Origin: Lineus longissimus
Lineage: Eukaryota; Nemertea; Pilidiophora; Heteronemertea; Lineidae
Direction of reading: 5' to 3'
Length of the DNA stretch: 64,000 bases
NCBI RefSeq assembly: GCF_910592395.1
Contig: NC_088312.1
Location: 12,648,001-12,712,000 of the forward strand
The notes beneath the pieces were generated by a model. It was given only the letters and a program-made list of their open reading frames with translations. It was not told the origin of the DNA and made no database searches. Position numbers and translations under genes: made by a program. This document shows positions 23,801 to 34,323 of the stretch, piece by piece; the stretch's first letter is position 1, and every line of letters begins with the position of its first letter.

Positions 23801-24510
23801 CATGTTCCATTCCGACAGGTGAAGAGGGTGGTCCTCGACTCCGAGGTGAAACCATAGTAACATTGTATCGAAATGTAGTCCTCATTTGGCACTGCACCGG
23901 CTTTCTCCTCACCGTAATCCCCATAGTCCCCATAGTCATCGGCATTGGTCACAATCTCTGCGTTGGGCACGGCGGGGATTTTGCATGCGGTATGGGCCGC
24001 TTTAAAGGAAATTACAATGTAGTTAACATGTGTTATGGTGATGGGTTGAGGTGTAGTTCTATTGAGACTCGCAGCCTTTATGTCCAAGAAATAGAGTGTA
24101 GTCCTCGGGAAGCTCCCTCATGTGACAGATTTTTCTAACACACTGTGCTCTGATTGTGACTTTGTCCTCATCATACATATAGATCAATTTGACCAAAAAA
24201 GGAAATCTTTGAAATAATGAACATCTCCTTCGTTCTGATGAGGTGTATAGCAAGTTAGGCAATGCGCCCTTCAGATATTAAGTAATGTCGATTCAATTAC
24301 CTGGTGTAACAGAAGTTAGTATTCCCTCGAAGACTAGAGTCCAACCCCATTGTGTGATGTCAAACCTTTGGGGTCGAAATGACTGATTCGGGGGCGGACA
24401 TGCGTTTTAGACCCAAAATTCTTACCTGCAGTCTCCGGGACATCCCAAGTGAGCAGCAGATTCAACACAAAAATTGAAATAATGGAACAAAAAAATCCGG
24501 AAACTGGCAT
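17827..24510 (-). CDS. type I membrane protein with four sushi (CCP) domains
   Basis: Seven coding exons on the minus strand: 24426-24510, 23772-23999, 22736-22948, 19543-19761, 18785-19081, 18311-18407 and 17827-17929, giving 413 residues. The ATG at 24510 is the first in frame after an upstream stop and opens a signal peptide (hydrophobic FFCSIISIFVLNLLL). Each of the next four exons encodes one CCP module with four cysteines, and junctions are all phase 1: roughly residues 34-102, 111-173, 178-243 and 249-340. Exon 6 is a transmembrane helix (about residues 355-378) ending IIWR, followed by a basic stop-transfer (RRRR) and a 34-residue tail. Module 1 carries an acidic DYGDYGDYGEE insert. 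The one-module-per-exon, symmetric phase-1 layout is classic for CCP proteins such as complement regulators and adhesion receptors. The ligand is unknown; a complement-regulator-like or receptor role is inference. One intron carries the nested transposons at 19799-22102. Confidence 0.88.
20318..20535. mobile_element. TTAA-ended MITE inside the Mutator-like element
   Basis: It begins ttaaagggggactatgtagg and ends ctatagtgcccctttaa. It shares gggggtcaaattgacc and cttatgttgcctacc-like blocks with the split host element at 19799-22102. Confidence 0.6.
20789..21188. mobile_element. 400-bp MITE with 22-bp perfect TIRs
   Basis: The left end gggcccggttgttcaaaaga(ag) is exactly repeated in inverted form at the right end. 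The interior is rich in cgttaa/ttaacg words. It belongs to the same family as 1843-1999 and 40631-40776. Confidence 0.85.
23060..23310 (+). repeat. third copy of the agctca-type repeat, with two short palindromes
   Basis: Two gacgtgca..gcacgtc palindromes (about 23063-23105) precede cttcagctcagtctaatag. A block follows (aaggcctgggcacttcaaat, aacagcccaggagatgcccc) shared with 15250-15310. It lies in an intron of the sushi gene. Confidence 0.5.
23660..23752. mobile_element. small palindromic MITE, gcggttttggtgaaacaa family
   Basis: It contains gaccaaaacctcgg mirrored by ccg..ggttttggtc, then attttagctccactctcgcg and a gttttggtgaaacaac end. The same layout occurs at 58740-58834. Confidence 0.55.
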
Positions 24511-24777
24511 TTCGATCAATTCTGCATCTCACGGACGGATTGCATGCGCAGTGCCAGGTCAATTGCCCTATCATAAATTCATATCTTTACTCGCATGTTT
24601 TTTGTTGGTATATATATTTGTAGTAGGCCTTATGATCACATGAGTACTGGAGTAATTGTGTCAATAAACGTTGTTACAATTCGAGCACAATGCATTTGAC
24701 GAAGTGCTGGACATAGTGTTCATTCTTGATGGATTGCCCGTTCTTTCAATAAAGCACGAGTCGCGGAGTGTGATACA

Positions 24778-24907
24778 AGCTCAATAGCTCCCCCCCCCCC
24801 TCCACTGACAACACGCGTACAAGAATGGACGGATATGCCAGAGTTCATCTACAATCTTTGCAGAGACAGTTGTAAGTCGATGGGGGGGGGGGGGGGGGTT
24901 ATTGAAC
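24778..24907. repeat. inverted repeat with poly-C and poly-G arms
   Basis: The left arm is gctcaatagctcccccccccc. The right arm is a 17-G run (24882-24898) followed by ttattgaac. The two ends pair imperfectly over about 20 bases around a 90-base spacer. The G-run could form a G-quadruplex. It lies about 300-400 bp upstream of the sushi-gene start codon. Confidence 0.55.
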
Positions 24908-26450
24908 TCTTATTTCCATGTGCCTGTAGATGGGCCATATCACTTTCCGTATATTGCCAACACATGATAAATCTGGCCCACGACCATTCACCTCCCCTAC
25001 ACACCTTTCCAGTGATGGGGCGCTGAGTGTCCGAAATAGTGATGTCATAAGGGGAAACTAGGCCTTATGGTGGAGGTACAAAGGAGATAGTCATGGTTGA
25101 CCAACACACTTGAATGCCTTTAATGACGGACAAGGGGGACAAAGTCAGTTCCAATGCAAGCCACCAATTTCGGGAAGCATGTATATTAATTATGAGGAGT
25201 GTTCGGCTCTCCGGGCTTCCAAACATTGGTATTATAAATACTGTGAATGCCAGGTTTCAGTGAGTTGGCGTGCTTAATAACTGCGCTGTGTTAATTTCTA
25301 TTTACCTAGGCGACAATGGGAAAATACAGCGAAAGCGAACGGCGTTGGTAGTCCGGATGATTTTAGAAATATCAAGCCGTGGCAAAATTGGCCTTTAGGC
25401 AGGTTTTGAAAGCTTACATTTTACGTTTACGATTACGATTTGACGACATCCTGACGAAAAAAATTTGGTGCCGACAGAGGGAGGACTTGACGCAATTTAG
25501 TCATCGACTGACGTGGGGCTTCCCGTACGGTTGAAAATCCTTTATCTATCACTCAAGTTTAACCACCGCTGAATTACATAAGAGACATTCCTCTTGAAAT
25601 TATTATACCACTAGGTAATATACTCATATAAGCGTGTCTAAAATTCCAAATGAATCTATTGATCACAAGGTATAAGGCTGGGTTTGACCTAATCGTAATT
25701 TCACTTACGCGTAGCAAGCGATTTAGGCGTAAAATATCCCACAGAGGCTCTTAGAAAACGTAATCGTTAACGGAAAACGCTCGCCTGTGAAACTTAACTT
25801 ATGAATAATATCAACGAAACCTACCTGCATGCGAATGCGAAAACACGAAATAAAGAACGAAAGCGGTCAAGATATGTTGGACAGACATGTTTGCTGCTGC
25901 TCATCATCTGCTATACCTTAAGGTAATGAACGTGTATAAGGAAGTGAGGCTGGAACCGCGATGGTGCGGGGAAAACCCCTTGTTGCCATTGGGAAATACT
26001 GGGAAATGTGAAAAATCCATATTTCATCGGATTTGGTTTTGTCTCATCGGGACTCTTTCAACGTTCAACATCATCATCATCGTTCTTTTTCCTATTACGA
26101 CAAATCCTTTCACTTTCGATGGCCTAATGGAAGCAGGTACCAGTGTGAAGGTTTTTTTTAAGGTTTTATCCTTTATTAGTGTTTCCATACAACCACGGAC
26201 CTATTCATATATACATGTACACCTATCACTGATCTTATAGAACCAATTTGTTTGAAAATTCCCGATTCCCTGCGGCCGGGCTAGGTGGGTCGACGGTGCA
26301 TATAAAAATCAAAAGGCCAAGGACCATTGTGCTCACCGTATTATTTATAGTACTATGTATTGTATAGGCCTAGACTCCCCTATGGCGAGACAAAAATTGA
26401 TAATACTACGTCCAAAATATCAGCGCGAAGGCCCGTTCGCGCCAGATATA

Positions 26451-26543
26451 GTGGGTTTTCGCAAATCCACCAAAACGCCAACGCGAATGCCTGTTCAATT
26501 GTTCGAACCGTTCGCGTTGGCATTTCGGGGATTTGCGAAAAAT
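26451..26543. mobile_element. about 93-bp palindromic MITE, ggttttcgcaaatcc family
   Basis: The arms ggttttcgcaaatccaccaa and its inverted counterpart (ggggatttgcgaaaa) extend through aacgccaacgcgaa to a short centre. A related element is at 51751-51876 and a right-end fragment at about 29800-29832. Confidence 0.7.
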
Positions 26544-26725
26544 AACTTTCACTGGCTCGTTCTGAGCGGGAATTCAAGACTCATCCTTTTTCTCTCTGGG
26601 CTAGTCGGAATGAAACTTCGAAAGTAGCAAACAGTTTAGAAAATTTCATTCGCAACCCGATAAAAGAAAGGATAAGACGACAGAGTTGATATCTCATATA
26701 ATCCTGTTGCAGTGCCTAGTCTGCT

Positions 26726-28327
26726 TTAAGACTGTTTAGCCTTTTCTTTAGAGGACAACCCGCGGTAGCAGCTCCTGTACAAACATCGGCAGACGAAGAA
26801 AAGTAGGGTCATAACGACAGCAACAACAGCGCAAAGAACAAACAAGACATCCCACATCAAAAGTTGGATCCACGACATCTCGTTTGTCTGACTTCGAAGG
26901 TGGTTGGCGCCATGTTTGATCACGTGATCAATCCAATAGGCCGCGGTGTCTCTTGGCTCCATTGCTTCATCACGGAAAACTGCCGATGCCTTTCCGATGT
27001 TATCCGAATATTTCCGGTCACTGATCACGTGTTTTATCATGTTCAATAGTTTTTCCTGTGTTAGATCTTTGGCCCGGATGTGGCGACCAAAGCGCCCCTC
27101 GACTCTCTTGCAGTTAAACATCTGATCGCCAAACAAAGGGAAACCTACCATCGGGATGCCGTGATACAGCGCCTCATGTTGGCCACTATTGCCGCAATGA
27201 GTCACGAACAGTTTGATATTTTCATGTCCCAAGACGTCATTTTGGGGTAGCCAGCTTGCAGCCAGCACATTGGACGGCAAGACCTGATCATCTTTCAACA
27301 ATTGCTTGTCCCATTTCCACACAATCTTGTGAGGTACATCCCTGAATGTTTCCAGCAAAATACAGATAATTCTGTCCGGGAAATATTTGGCAAAACTTCC
27401 AAATGAAACTAGAATGAATCCGTCTGTTGCCGAGTCGACAAATTGTTTGAGTTCCCCCTCTGGGAGGGGTTTTGACTTCCGGACGTTTAGACCCCCTACG
27501 TTGACGACGTTCGGCGAAAGTGGCATCGGAGTGGACAGAACCTTACTGACATCATATAGCATCAATTGAGTCTGTTTCTGCAGTTCAAACAGAGATATGT
27601 TTACAATATCACCAAAAACTTCCATTGAGTTGAAAAACGTCGTAATGAAACCAATTTTACAGATGGTCGCGATAACGTGAGGTGTGTTTTCTCCCGAGAT
27701 CATGTCGTCAATTGGTCCCTGGAGAACAAGAGGAGCCTGCAGCGCTGCATGCGGGATGTCCGGCGGTAGAAACGACAGGAAGACGGCAAACGGTACACCG
27801 AGCTTATAAGGTATTAGGTTGTAGCATCTAATGGCCCCGTCGACAACAACAAAGTCAAACTTCTTCCTTTCCAGTTCCGTGAATAGGGCAGCGTGCCCAA
27901 TAGTCCCCCTGCATTCATTTGTAAACATCTCAAATTGTCTACCAAAAGGTTTCATTTTTTCGAAAAAACTCAAATCGGACAACTCGGGGGCTAAGGTCAC
28001 TTCGTGAAATTCCTTGATTTGAAAGCATGGCTCCTCGCCCGTATCGTACTTAATGACCTTTACCTGTGGGTTGAGCACTCCCTTTGCGACCTTGGTACGT
28101 GAATTTAATATTGTGTGCACCTCGTGACCCCGCCCGATCAGACCTTCCGCTACAGAGTTCATCTGCAGAAGATGGCTTCCTATAGAGGCGGGCAGCATGA
28201 GGATCCTCTCGGAAGCGGTCACATTCAGGGTAGACAGCACGAAAACGAAGGTAAATGCCACAGACCCGAGACAAGGTATGACTGATGGCTCCATCTGCCT
28301 AGTTTGTTTCTGTTGTTCGTGTTCCAT
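26726..28327 (-). CDS. UDP-glycosyltransferase (UGT family), intronless
   Basis: One 533-codon frame. The family transfers sugar from a UDP-sugar to small lipophilic acceptors in the ER lumen. The first ATG is at 28327, but Met12 (28294) may be the true start because a signal peptide follows it (about residues 16-38, SVAFTFVFVLSTL). Motifs seen: GSHLLQMNSVAEGLIGRGHE with the likely catalytic His52; an Asp at 163 (FVVVDG) that could complete the His-Asp pair; and the UGT signature at about 359-402 (WLPQNDVLGH ... HCGNSGQHEA ... PLFGDQ). A C-terminal membrane helix (about 487-514) is followed by a cytosolic tail ending KAKQS, a KxKxx ER-retrieval signal. The length matches animal UGTs (about 520-530). 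No introns are present, unlike most genes in this window. The acceptor and donor sugar cannot be predicted. Confidence 0.95.
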   Translation of the reverse strand: MEHEQQKQTRQMEPSVIPCLGSVAFTFVFVLSTLNVTASERILMLPASIGSHLLQMNSVAEGLIGRGHEVHTILNSRTKVAKGVLNPQVKVIKYDTGEEPCFQIKEFHEVTLAPELSDLSFFEKMKPFGRQFEMFTNECRGTIGHAALFTELERKKFDFVVVDGAIRCYNLIPYKLGVPFAVFLSFLPPDIPHAALQAPLVLQGPIDDMISGENTPHVIATICKIGFITTFFNSMEVFGDIVNISLFELQKQTQLMLYDVSKVLSTPMPLSPNVVNVGGLNVRKSKPLPEGELKQFVDSATDGFILVSFGSFAKYFPDRIICILLETFRDVPHKIVWKWDKQLLKDDQVLPSNVLAASWLPQNDVLGHENIKLFVTHCGNSGQHEALYHGIPMVGFPLFGDQMFNCKRVEGRFGRHIRAKDLTQEKLLNMIKHVISDRKYSDNIGKASAVFRDEAMEPRDTAAYWIDHVIKHGANHLRSQTNEMSWIQLLMWDVLFVLCAVVAVVMTLLFFVCRCLYRSCYRGLSSKEKAKQS

Positions 28328-30074
28328 ATGGGGATGACCGGATTAAATTGTGGTTGAATACGTTATAATTTTGTATATATGTCGATCAGTCGTGGCCAAC
28401 TTGTTCTGAAATACAAGATACGAATAAATATGGGGTGTCAACCTTTGCCTTAAGATACACCGGACTGATAGTGCGTTGGAAAAAATCAGCCACGACTGGA
28501 CAAGTTCCCAAATGAAATATATAGGCTTTTTGCCAAATTAGACCCAGCCAAATTTTAAACCATTACACAGCAAAAAGCAAGCGTATCATGAACTGTTTAT
28601 GAAGGGAATTTTGCACAATTGATATTGAAATTACACCATGCTATAACGACAGACGTGCGCAACATCCACAAACAAGCCGGCTCAACACTTGGTCGTCTAC
28701 TGAAAGTATACGTACGTTCTTGCACTCTTCCTACACTACACGCAAAGCATATGCATACCAGAATCCGAATGGTAGGGAATCCTGCGGTGGTGTAGAACAT
28801 TTCTCCGTACAGATCGAGCTGACCTAGGTCTCATACAGATTGTATTGCCTAAATTAGATACTTGTTTGGTCGCATTGATATCAGACACAAAGGTATACTA
28901 GCACTGTCAGTAGCTTGTCGTGAATATCAATCTATACAATAGTACCCAGACGTGTAGGCCTATGCACATGCACCGGCCAAAATATAGGGAGTTGCTAAGT
29001 TGTATTTTCACTCGACTATATGTATAGAAATTCTCCGTTATAAAATGCACTAACATCCGTTTTTAACTTTGTCGATAATTCGTTGAAATGACAAATCGTA
29101 ATTTTCACATGAAATTTGGACGATTTGTGTCTTCTAACAAACATCAGCAAAATAGGCAGGTTTCGCAAGCCCTACACGAACGACGAACTACGATGTCTGT
29201 CACGCAACACTCGATTATCTCTTCTATGACGAATCATGCATTCGGCGAAATTTTCTAAAAATCTCCGGAAGTACATACTTCGTACTTCGCCGTTCTTTAT
29301 TCGTCGTAAAGGTTGCGAAACCTGCCTGGATTTATAATTTGATTCTACAAGTACAGTTGCATAGATAGCCTTCATGTTGGTAACTGTCGCTGTGTTGTAT
29401 GTCTATTGACAGTGGTTGGCTGGTTGGACTCCAATGTCGCATTTATTTTAATCGGGTCACGTATTGTGCGTCCTACATAATAATGATAAAGATGGCGTGT
29501 TCATTCTTGTAGCAATACACTATTCAAACCACGGTTGTGATACATGTACTGTATGTCTGAATGATCAATAATTGAGTTTTATCACTATAACATGTATTAC
29601 GATTATGCACGATGAGTAAAATGTAGTAGACTAATATTCATCTTCACAGGTGCTGGTCTGATTTGATTTCCTGTGTAATGTTGCGGTGGCTGATGCTTTT
29701 CCAGTGCCTCTATTACCTACATTCGCTTGTTTAGGAATGTTCGAGCATTTATACGGGACGACTGATTTAGGTTGTCGAACAATGGGATAGGTGTTTACGC
29801 TAACATTTCGGGGGATTTGCAAAAACTCCCTAATATTGACATGCACTCGGCTTGAATTCGGAGCTCAAATAGGACTAAACAGCACGTTCTGTAAATTCTT
29901 GAGGGATATTTCCAGTCGGTGATACGGTACGTCATTTGTGTGTCAGTGACATTGATTTTAGTATAAGGTGTTATTCCACTTCCAGTGTGTCTATGTCCCG
30001 ATTGATTATTAAACCTGAAAAGGTCGGAATATTAAGCAGAACTGGTAAATGATAGTGGACAGACTAATTCAAAT
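28328..30074. other. divergent intergenic region shared by UGT and acyltransferase genes
   Basis: 1.75 kb separate the two start codons, so both promoters and any 5' UTR introns must lie here. No coding gene is recognised. It contains a MITE at 29154-29327 and, around 29730-29835, sequence related to the right half of the 51751-51876 MITE. Confidence 0.55.
29154..29327. mobile_element. 174-bp MITE, aggcaggtttcgcaa ends
   Basis: The left end aggcaggtttcgcaa and right end ttgcgaaacctgcct are perfect inverted repeats, extending imperfectly inward through cgacgaa/ttcgtcg. It sits in the UGT/acyltransferase intergenic region. Confidence 0.75.
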
Positions 30075-31616
30075 ATGACGTCCAATTCTATGGCATTGCT
30101 GTTTTCAGCGGTAAGGGTCGCGGTGATACCTTTTATTGTCTTGGTCGTCCTTTGTAAGTTGTGGAAGCTACTGCGCTTTGGAGAGAACCGACAGAGGTAC
30201 TCCGCACTCGATGGAAAATGTGGTCGCAGGTTGGGCGCTACCGAGGCGCTCTTGGACTACGCGCAGGAACGCTTTGGATTCATGCTGAATGTAAACGTGG
30301 CTTTAATTGGCTGCAAGGAGATGATCAGTCCGGAACAGGCAATGGCGGCTATCAAGAAACTATGTCAGCGCCACCCAGTGCTTAGATGTCGAATTAGCAA
30401 AGGCCCTTCGAAAAAGATATCGGATAGGTTCTTAGTAGAGGACAGGGAATTTCTCCCGCAGTTTGACGTCGTAGAAGACACGGATTGGAGGCCTACATTT
30501 CACAATGAACTAAAAACTAAGCTCAACGCAGATGATGGACTGTGGAGGGTGAAAATGTTTCAACCAACCAAACAAACGGATGATAATCAGGATAAATTAG
30601 TGTACCCTTTCATTTTCTCTTTCAACCATTGCTGTGTAGATGGCGCCTCCATCATGGCTGGTGTCAACAGGAACTTTCTGTCCTTTCTGGAACAAGAATT
30701 GAATCATGATTGCGTTGACATTGAAAGCCTTCCATTGTTGGACACCCGCGAGAATATTTTCAGAGAACTGTACATAGGAACCGTTAGCTTCTGTCTACTT
30801 CTTTGTGACATGTTTTTTGGAAAGTCCGATTTCACCGAGATGGATCCTCATGTTAACTCTCTGTATGACGTCGTCAGGCCAGAAAATACCGAGCCAGCGA
30901 CAAAGCTGCTCACGTTTACGTTAGACGAAAACGAGAGTAAGAAATTGATAAGTAAGTGTAAAGAGCTTAATGTCAAGGTCAATGGCTTTATGACGGCAGC
31001 TGTTGCCTTGGCAACAAGGGAACTTCTTTTACGACATCACCTTATTGATGACAGTGAGGATGTGACATTCCGGTCCGCGTTCATGGTCAACTTGCGTCGC
31101 TTTGCAACGAGTTCTCAAATTCCAGATCACGCACTCGGCAAACTCAACTCAATGGTGTCCATGAAAATTGAAGTACCGCCTATTCATAATCGCTCACCGA
31201 AATCATTCGCGGCTCTATCCGAGAAGTTTCATACAAGAGTCCATTCGAAGATATACAGCAACGATCACTTCAGAGATACTAAAAAGTTGGATTTTGCCGC
31301 AGCGTATTTCGGTGAGCGGTTTTCGGAGGCGTTGTTGGACATGCCAGGGAAAGGACACTTGTTTTACATTACGAACAGAGGAGCCTTTCACCTGAAGGCC
31401 AGTGAGGAGGAGAATCCGAAGTGTAGTTTCGAGGGGACGTACTGGGCAACCGCTGAACACATGGCTGGGATTTCGCTCTTCACCCACAGTTTATGTTCGG
31501 TGAACGGACGGGCGTTCTGGAGCATGGCCTTCTCCTTGCACATGGTTCATCAGACTTTGGCAGAGGAATATATTGCGAATATTAAGGACATAATACTGGA
31601 GATGACGGAAGATTAG
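30075..31616 (+). CDS. condensation-domain-superfamily acyltransferase (HxxxD), membrane-anchored, intronless
   Basis: One 513-codon frame from the ATG at 30075. An N-terminal hydrophobic segment (about residues 8-32) should anchor it to a membrane. The body resembles alcohol acetyltransferase/wax-ester-synthase-like members of the condensation superfamily. It has KLCQRHPVLRCRI (about 95-107), typical of the N-lobe, and FNHCCVDGASIM with the catalytic-type His185-x3-Asp189 followed by Gly. It also has VNGFMTAAVALATREL and FRSAFMVNLRRF in the C-lobe, where these enzymes carry a conserved N-[LM]-R block. The family uses acyl-CoA or carrier-bound acyl groups to acylate alcohols or amines. The substrate here is unknown. 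It lies divergent from the UGT gene and is likewise intronless; whether either is an old retrocopy is open. Confidence 0.85.
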   Translation: MTSNSMALLFSAVRVAVIPFIVLVVLCKLWKLLRFGENRQRYSALDGKCGRRLGATEALLDYAQERFGFMLNVNVALIGCKEMISPEQAMAAIKKLCQRHPVLRCRISKGPSKKISDRFLVEDREFLPQFDVVEDTDWRPTFHNELKTKLNADDGLWRVKMFQPTKQTDDNQDKLVYPFIFSFNHCCVDGASIMAGVNRNFLSFLEQELNHDCVDIESLPLLDTRENIFRELYIGTVSFCLLLCDMFFGKSDFTEMDPHVNSLYDVVRPENTEPATKLLTFTLDENESKKLISKCKELNVKVNGFMTAAVALATRELLLRHHLIDDSEDVTFRSAFMVNLRRFATSSQIPDHALGKLNSMVSMKIEVPPIHNRSPKSFAALSEKFHTRVHSKIYSNDHFRDTKKLDFAAAYFGERFSEALLDMPGKGHLFYITNRGAFHLKASEEENPKCSFEGTYWATAEHMAGISLFTHSLCSVNGRAFWSMAFSLHMVHQTLAEEYIANIKDIILEMTED

Positions 31617-32507
31617 CAGTGTCCCAAAAGTACTCAACATGCTTAAATGTTAATTCGCCGATGTTCAGTTATACTAATGAATTGTTATAACTCAACGATA
31701 TTCTTTCTTAATTATACAGTACCTCACCGTCTAGTTTACTAAACATCACACCACTTTCACCCAGTTTTAATGATGGTCTACTTTTTAAGAAACGAGGGTG
31801 CCGCGTTGTAGGCGTGACTTGGAGCCATGCACATTTGTGTATTTGCAGAACTAATATGGTGAATTTCCAAAAATCGAATTATAAGGGCTGTGATATTATT
31901 AGTTTTCTTTATATCGTCTTTCTTCGTGGGAAATAGTAAAAAACGGTGAACTCTTCAAAATGACACAGAAATTTATCAGAAAAGGCTGCTGAAAAGTTTT
32001 TTTGAGCATGATCACCTGATTCTCCAGCAAGCCCCGCGCTGCGTGTTGTTATACAAGGAGCGTAAATCTGAAATCATGGACTTTTACGTCACGTCTTGCG
32101 CCTTGGCGTGCTGATTTTCCAACAACGGTGTGACGTCAATGTTCAGTTTGCACGTGTTTTTGCGCGATGGTGTTTTTTCGTCGCACTTGTGCCAGGCATC
32201 GACTCTCAACGGCGGTAGGTGTTCAAATCTAATCATTGTTTGGAGTACCACACAAGGAAAGTTGCTAAACCAGCGTTGTTAAAAGGCCAGCATCAACTAT
32301 AATTCTCTATTTCACGTAAAAATGGCACTGCGCGCAATACAAGCCGAAGATGGCTTCACAAAAAACAACGGACATTTACATTTGAACAAGTAGCAATAGG
32401 GATAGATCAGGCCCATCTGTATCCATAGTAATTAATCACTCGAGATTGAAGAGCTAGTTTTTTGGGAGGGTACAATCCCGACCTGATCACCACTGGCTAG
32501 TGAGACC

Positions 32508-33229
32508 TTAAAGGGAGGCTATAGGAATAAACTGATGCAGCAAAATCAAATATTTTTTCAAACAAATACATACCAAGTTACATGACAAACAAATACTCTA
32601 CACCAAGGATATGATGAATATTCCTAGATAGTGCAGAAAATTGCATTTGATAAGCAGTTTTCGGGGGTAGCCATGTTTGTTCAAATCTCCCGGGCGAATG
32701 ACGTCATGGATGCAGTGGGGTTTTTTCATGGTTATTTTGAGACTGATCCCCTATAAGCATGATAGGCGAGTTCAGCCAGCTCTTCTTCAGGTGTGTACTC
32801 TGGCTCAAACGCATAGGGAACTAGACCTGCTCGTTCTTCTGCTGATGCACGGTTGTAATCGAAGGATTCATCGCCGGACGTCGACGAAGAACCCGAAGAA
32901 ATCGAAGAACTGTCATCTGTCATTTCGCTGTCATTCCAAGCATTCGTTCGCCATTGTTCGAACAGCTGATTGTCACAATGGCTGCATTCATGACGTCATT
33001 GGCTCTCCGTTTGGGAGGAGAGACCAGATTAAAATCCACCAAGATGGCGGCATACTTGATTCAAAAATAAGCAGTGACAAGTGGATTAAAATCATCCATT
33101 TCACTCATTAATGTTTGTTTATTTATAAAACCAAGAGCCACAGTTGTTGTTAAGAATACGCAGTTTACGTAGATGTTAAGGTTGTAACTGTTGGTCGAAT
33201 GGGGAATCATTCCAATAGCCTCCCTTTAA
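32508..33229. mobile_element. TTAA-ended fold-back element carrying a coding fragment
   Basis: It begins ttaaagggaggctataggaat and ends attccaatagcctccctttaa, inverted repeats of about 21 bp that start and end in TTAA. A second, inner inverted pair of gacgtcat-containing blocks lies at about 32697-32710 and 32985-33001. A 63-codon minus-strand frame sits between them. Confidence 0.75.
32732..32923 (-). pseudogene. captured N-terminal coding fragment, acidic Ser-rich, PYxFEP motif
   Basis: The 63-residue frame starts MTDDSSSISSGSSSTSG and continues to VPYAFEPEYTPEEELAEL before a stop. An acidic/serine-rich start followed by a PYxFEP motif is what I recall from P2X7-like cytoplasmic-domain proteins that are numerous in marine invertebrates. 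The downstream cysteine-rich WCxCGNC part is absent, so this looks like a first-exon fragment trapped in a transposon. The assignment is tentative. Confidence 0.35.
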
Positions 33230-34000
33230 GCTTAAATGCGTTTGGGCTGGAATTGCTGGCTTTTTTCGAGGTAGCACATATGTTCGATGTACAGTGTACG
33301 GCTCGAGGCTATATAATGTGGTTGACGGCGGCCTGTGCAATAACCATCACGGCACACAAAGTATGACATGGTGACGAAACACGCAGTCGGCGAATGTCTG
33401 CCTCTCGCACGATTTATATCGCTGTAGGGTATTCGAAAAAACCGGATCACTGGACTGCTGGAACTATGTAGGCCTACTGGGTTATGACTCACGGTCACCA
33501 CCACCTGGATGGATGCCAAATTCCCAATCGCTAACGTTTCCCACCATGTGCTTCAAGGGCACGCACTGGCACTGCCAACATGCATTCCTCAGTCTCGGAC
33601 TCGGAAGAAATCGCCGGGCTATTACTACTCTAGGGAAGTTACTCGTTTCACCGATACTGCGAGTGTTTCCCCTCATTATTTGGGAATGCTCAGCCTCGTC
33701 CCAAGTCATTGCACCTCCGCCAATTCCTGACGCAAGGTTGGATTGTAGCTGCGTTTTCTACGTTGACCACAATTGACCGGAGCGATCGACCATCCAAATA
33801 TCATGAGATCTCGCAGGGAGGCGCGTGGTTTTACCAGGCTGGGGAACTCAGAAAGATGACACGCCTTTCTTTGTTTCCTCCTTCTCAAAAGTCATGTCTC
33901 TCTACTTGACAGTTTCATGGAAAGCAGGAATACTGAAGTATAGGGACCAACCACATGTTAACTAGATATTATACACACGCTCGTTGTCACTTTGTTTGGT

Positions 34001-34323
34001 TAGACAATGGGTTGGCACCATCTTGAATCATGTGTAAATTGTTGACCTACCACAAATAAGTAGATGAATCAGACCCTTCCGTTTTCCATGTTTTTAAAAA
34101 TGTCACGTGGTTTTTCATCATTCATAACGCAACCAAGTAAACCTGGTAATGAATGGAAATGGTGCTTGATAAAAACCTGTTAGACAATCGAATAGCACCA
34201 ATTTTTAAGTTGAGTCATGCGTGGATTGTTGACCTACCACAAAAAACGACGAGGATGAATAACTTGGACACTCGTTTTCCGTTGTTTTCATTGACACCAT
34301 GTATCGTAACGAAACCACGTAAA
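34001..34323 (+). repeat. degenerate direct repeat, about 180-bp period
   Basis: Two diverged copies share tagacaat, gcaccat, attgttgacctaccacaaa, ttttcc and a cgtaac..aaccacgtaaac end. The first is about 34001-34145 and the second about 34181-34323. Confidence 0.5.

Larger units (their letters stand above)
24511..26725. other. intergenic region between the sushi gene and the UGT gene
   Basis: This region should hold the sushi-gene promoter and 5' UTR and the UGT 3' flank. No coding gene is recognised. Visible repeats are a poly-C/poly-G inverted repeat (24786-24906) and a palindromic MITE (26451-26543). Confidence 0.5.

Noticed and set aside
23712-23945. Alternative minus-strand frame over a sushi exon
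   Set aside because: It is an out-of-frame shadow of the CCP module 1 exon 23772-23999.
33482-33909. Overlapping frames of 60-87 codons on both strands
   Set aside because: No recognisable motif, no splice logic, and equal coding potential on both strands; chance frames.
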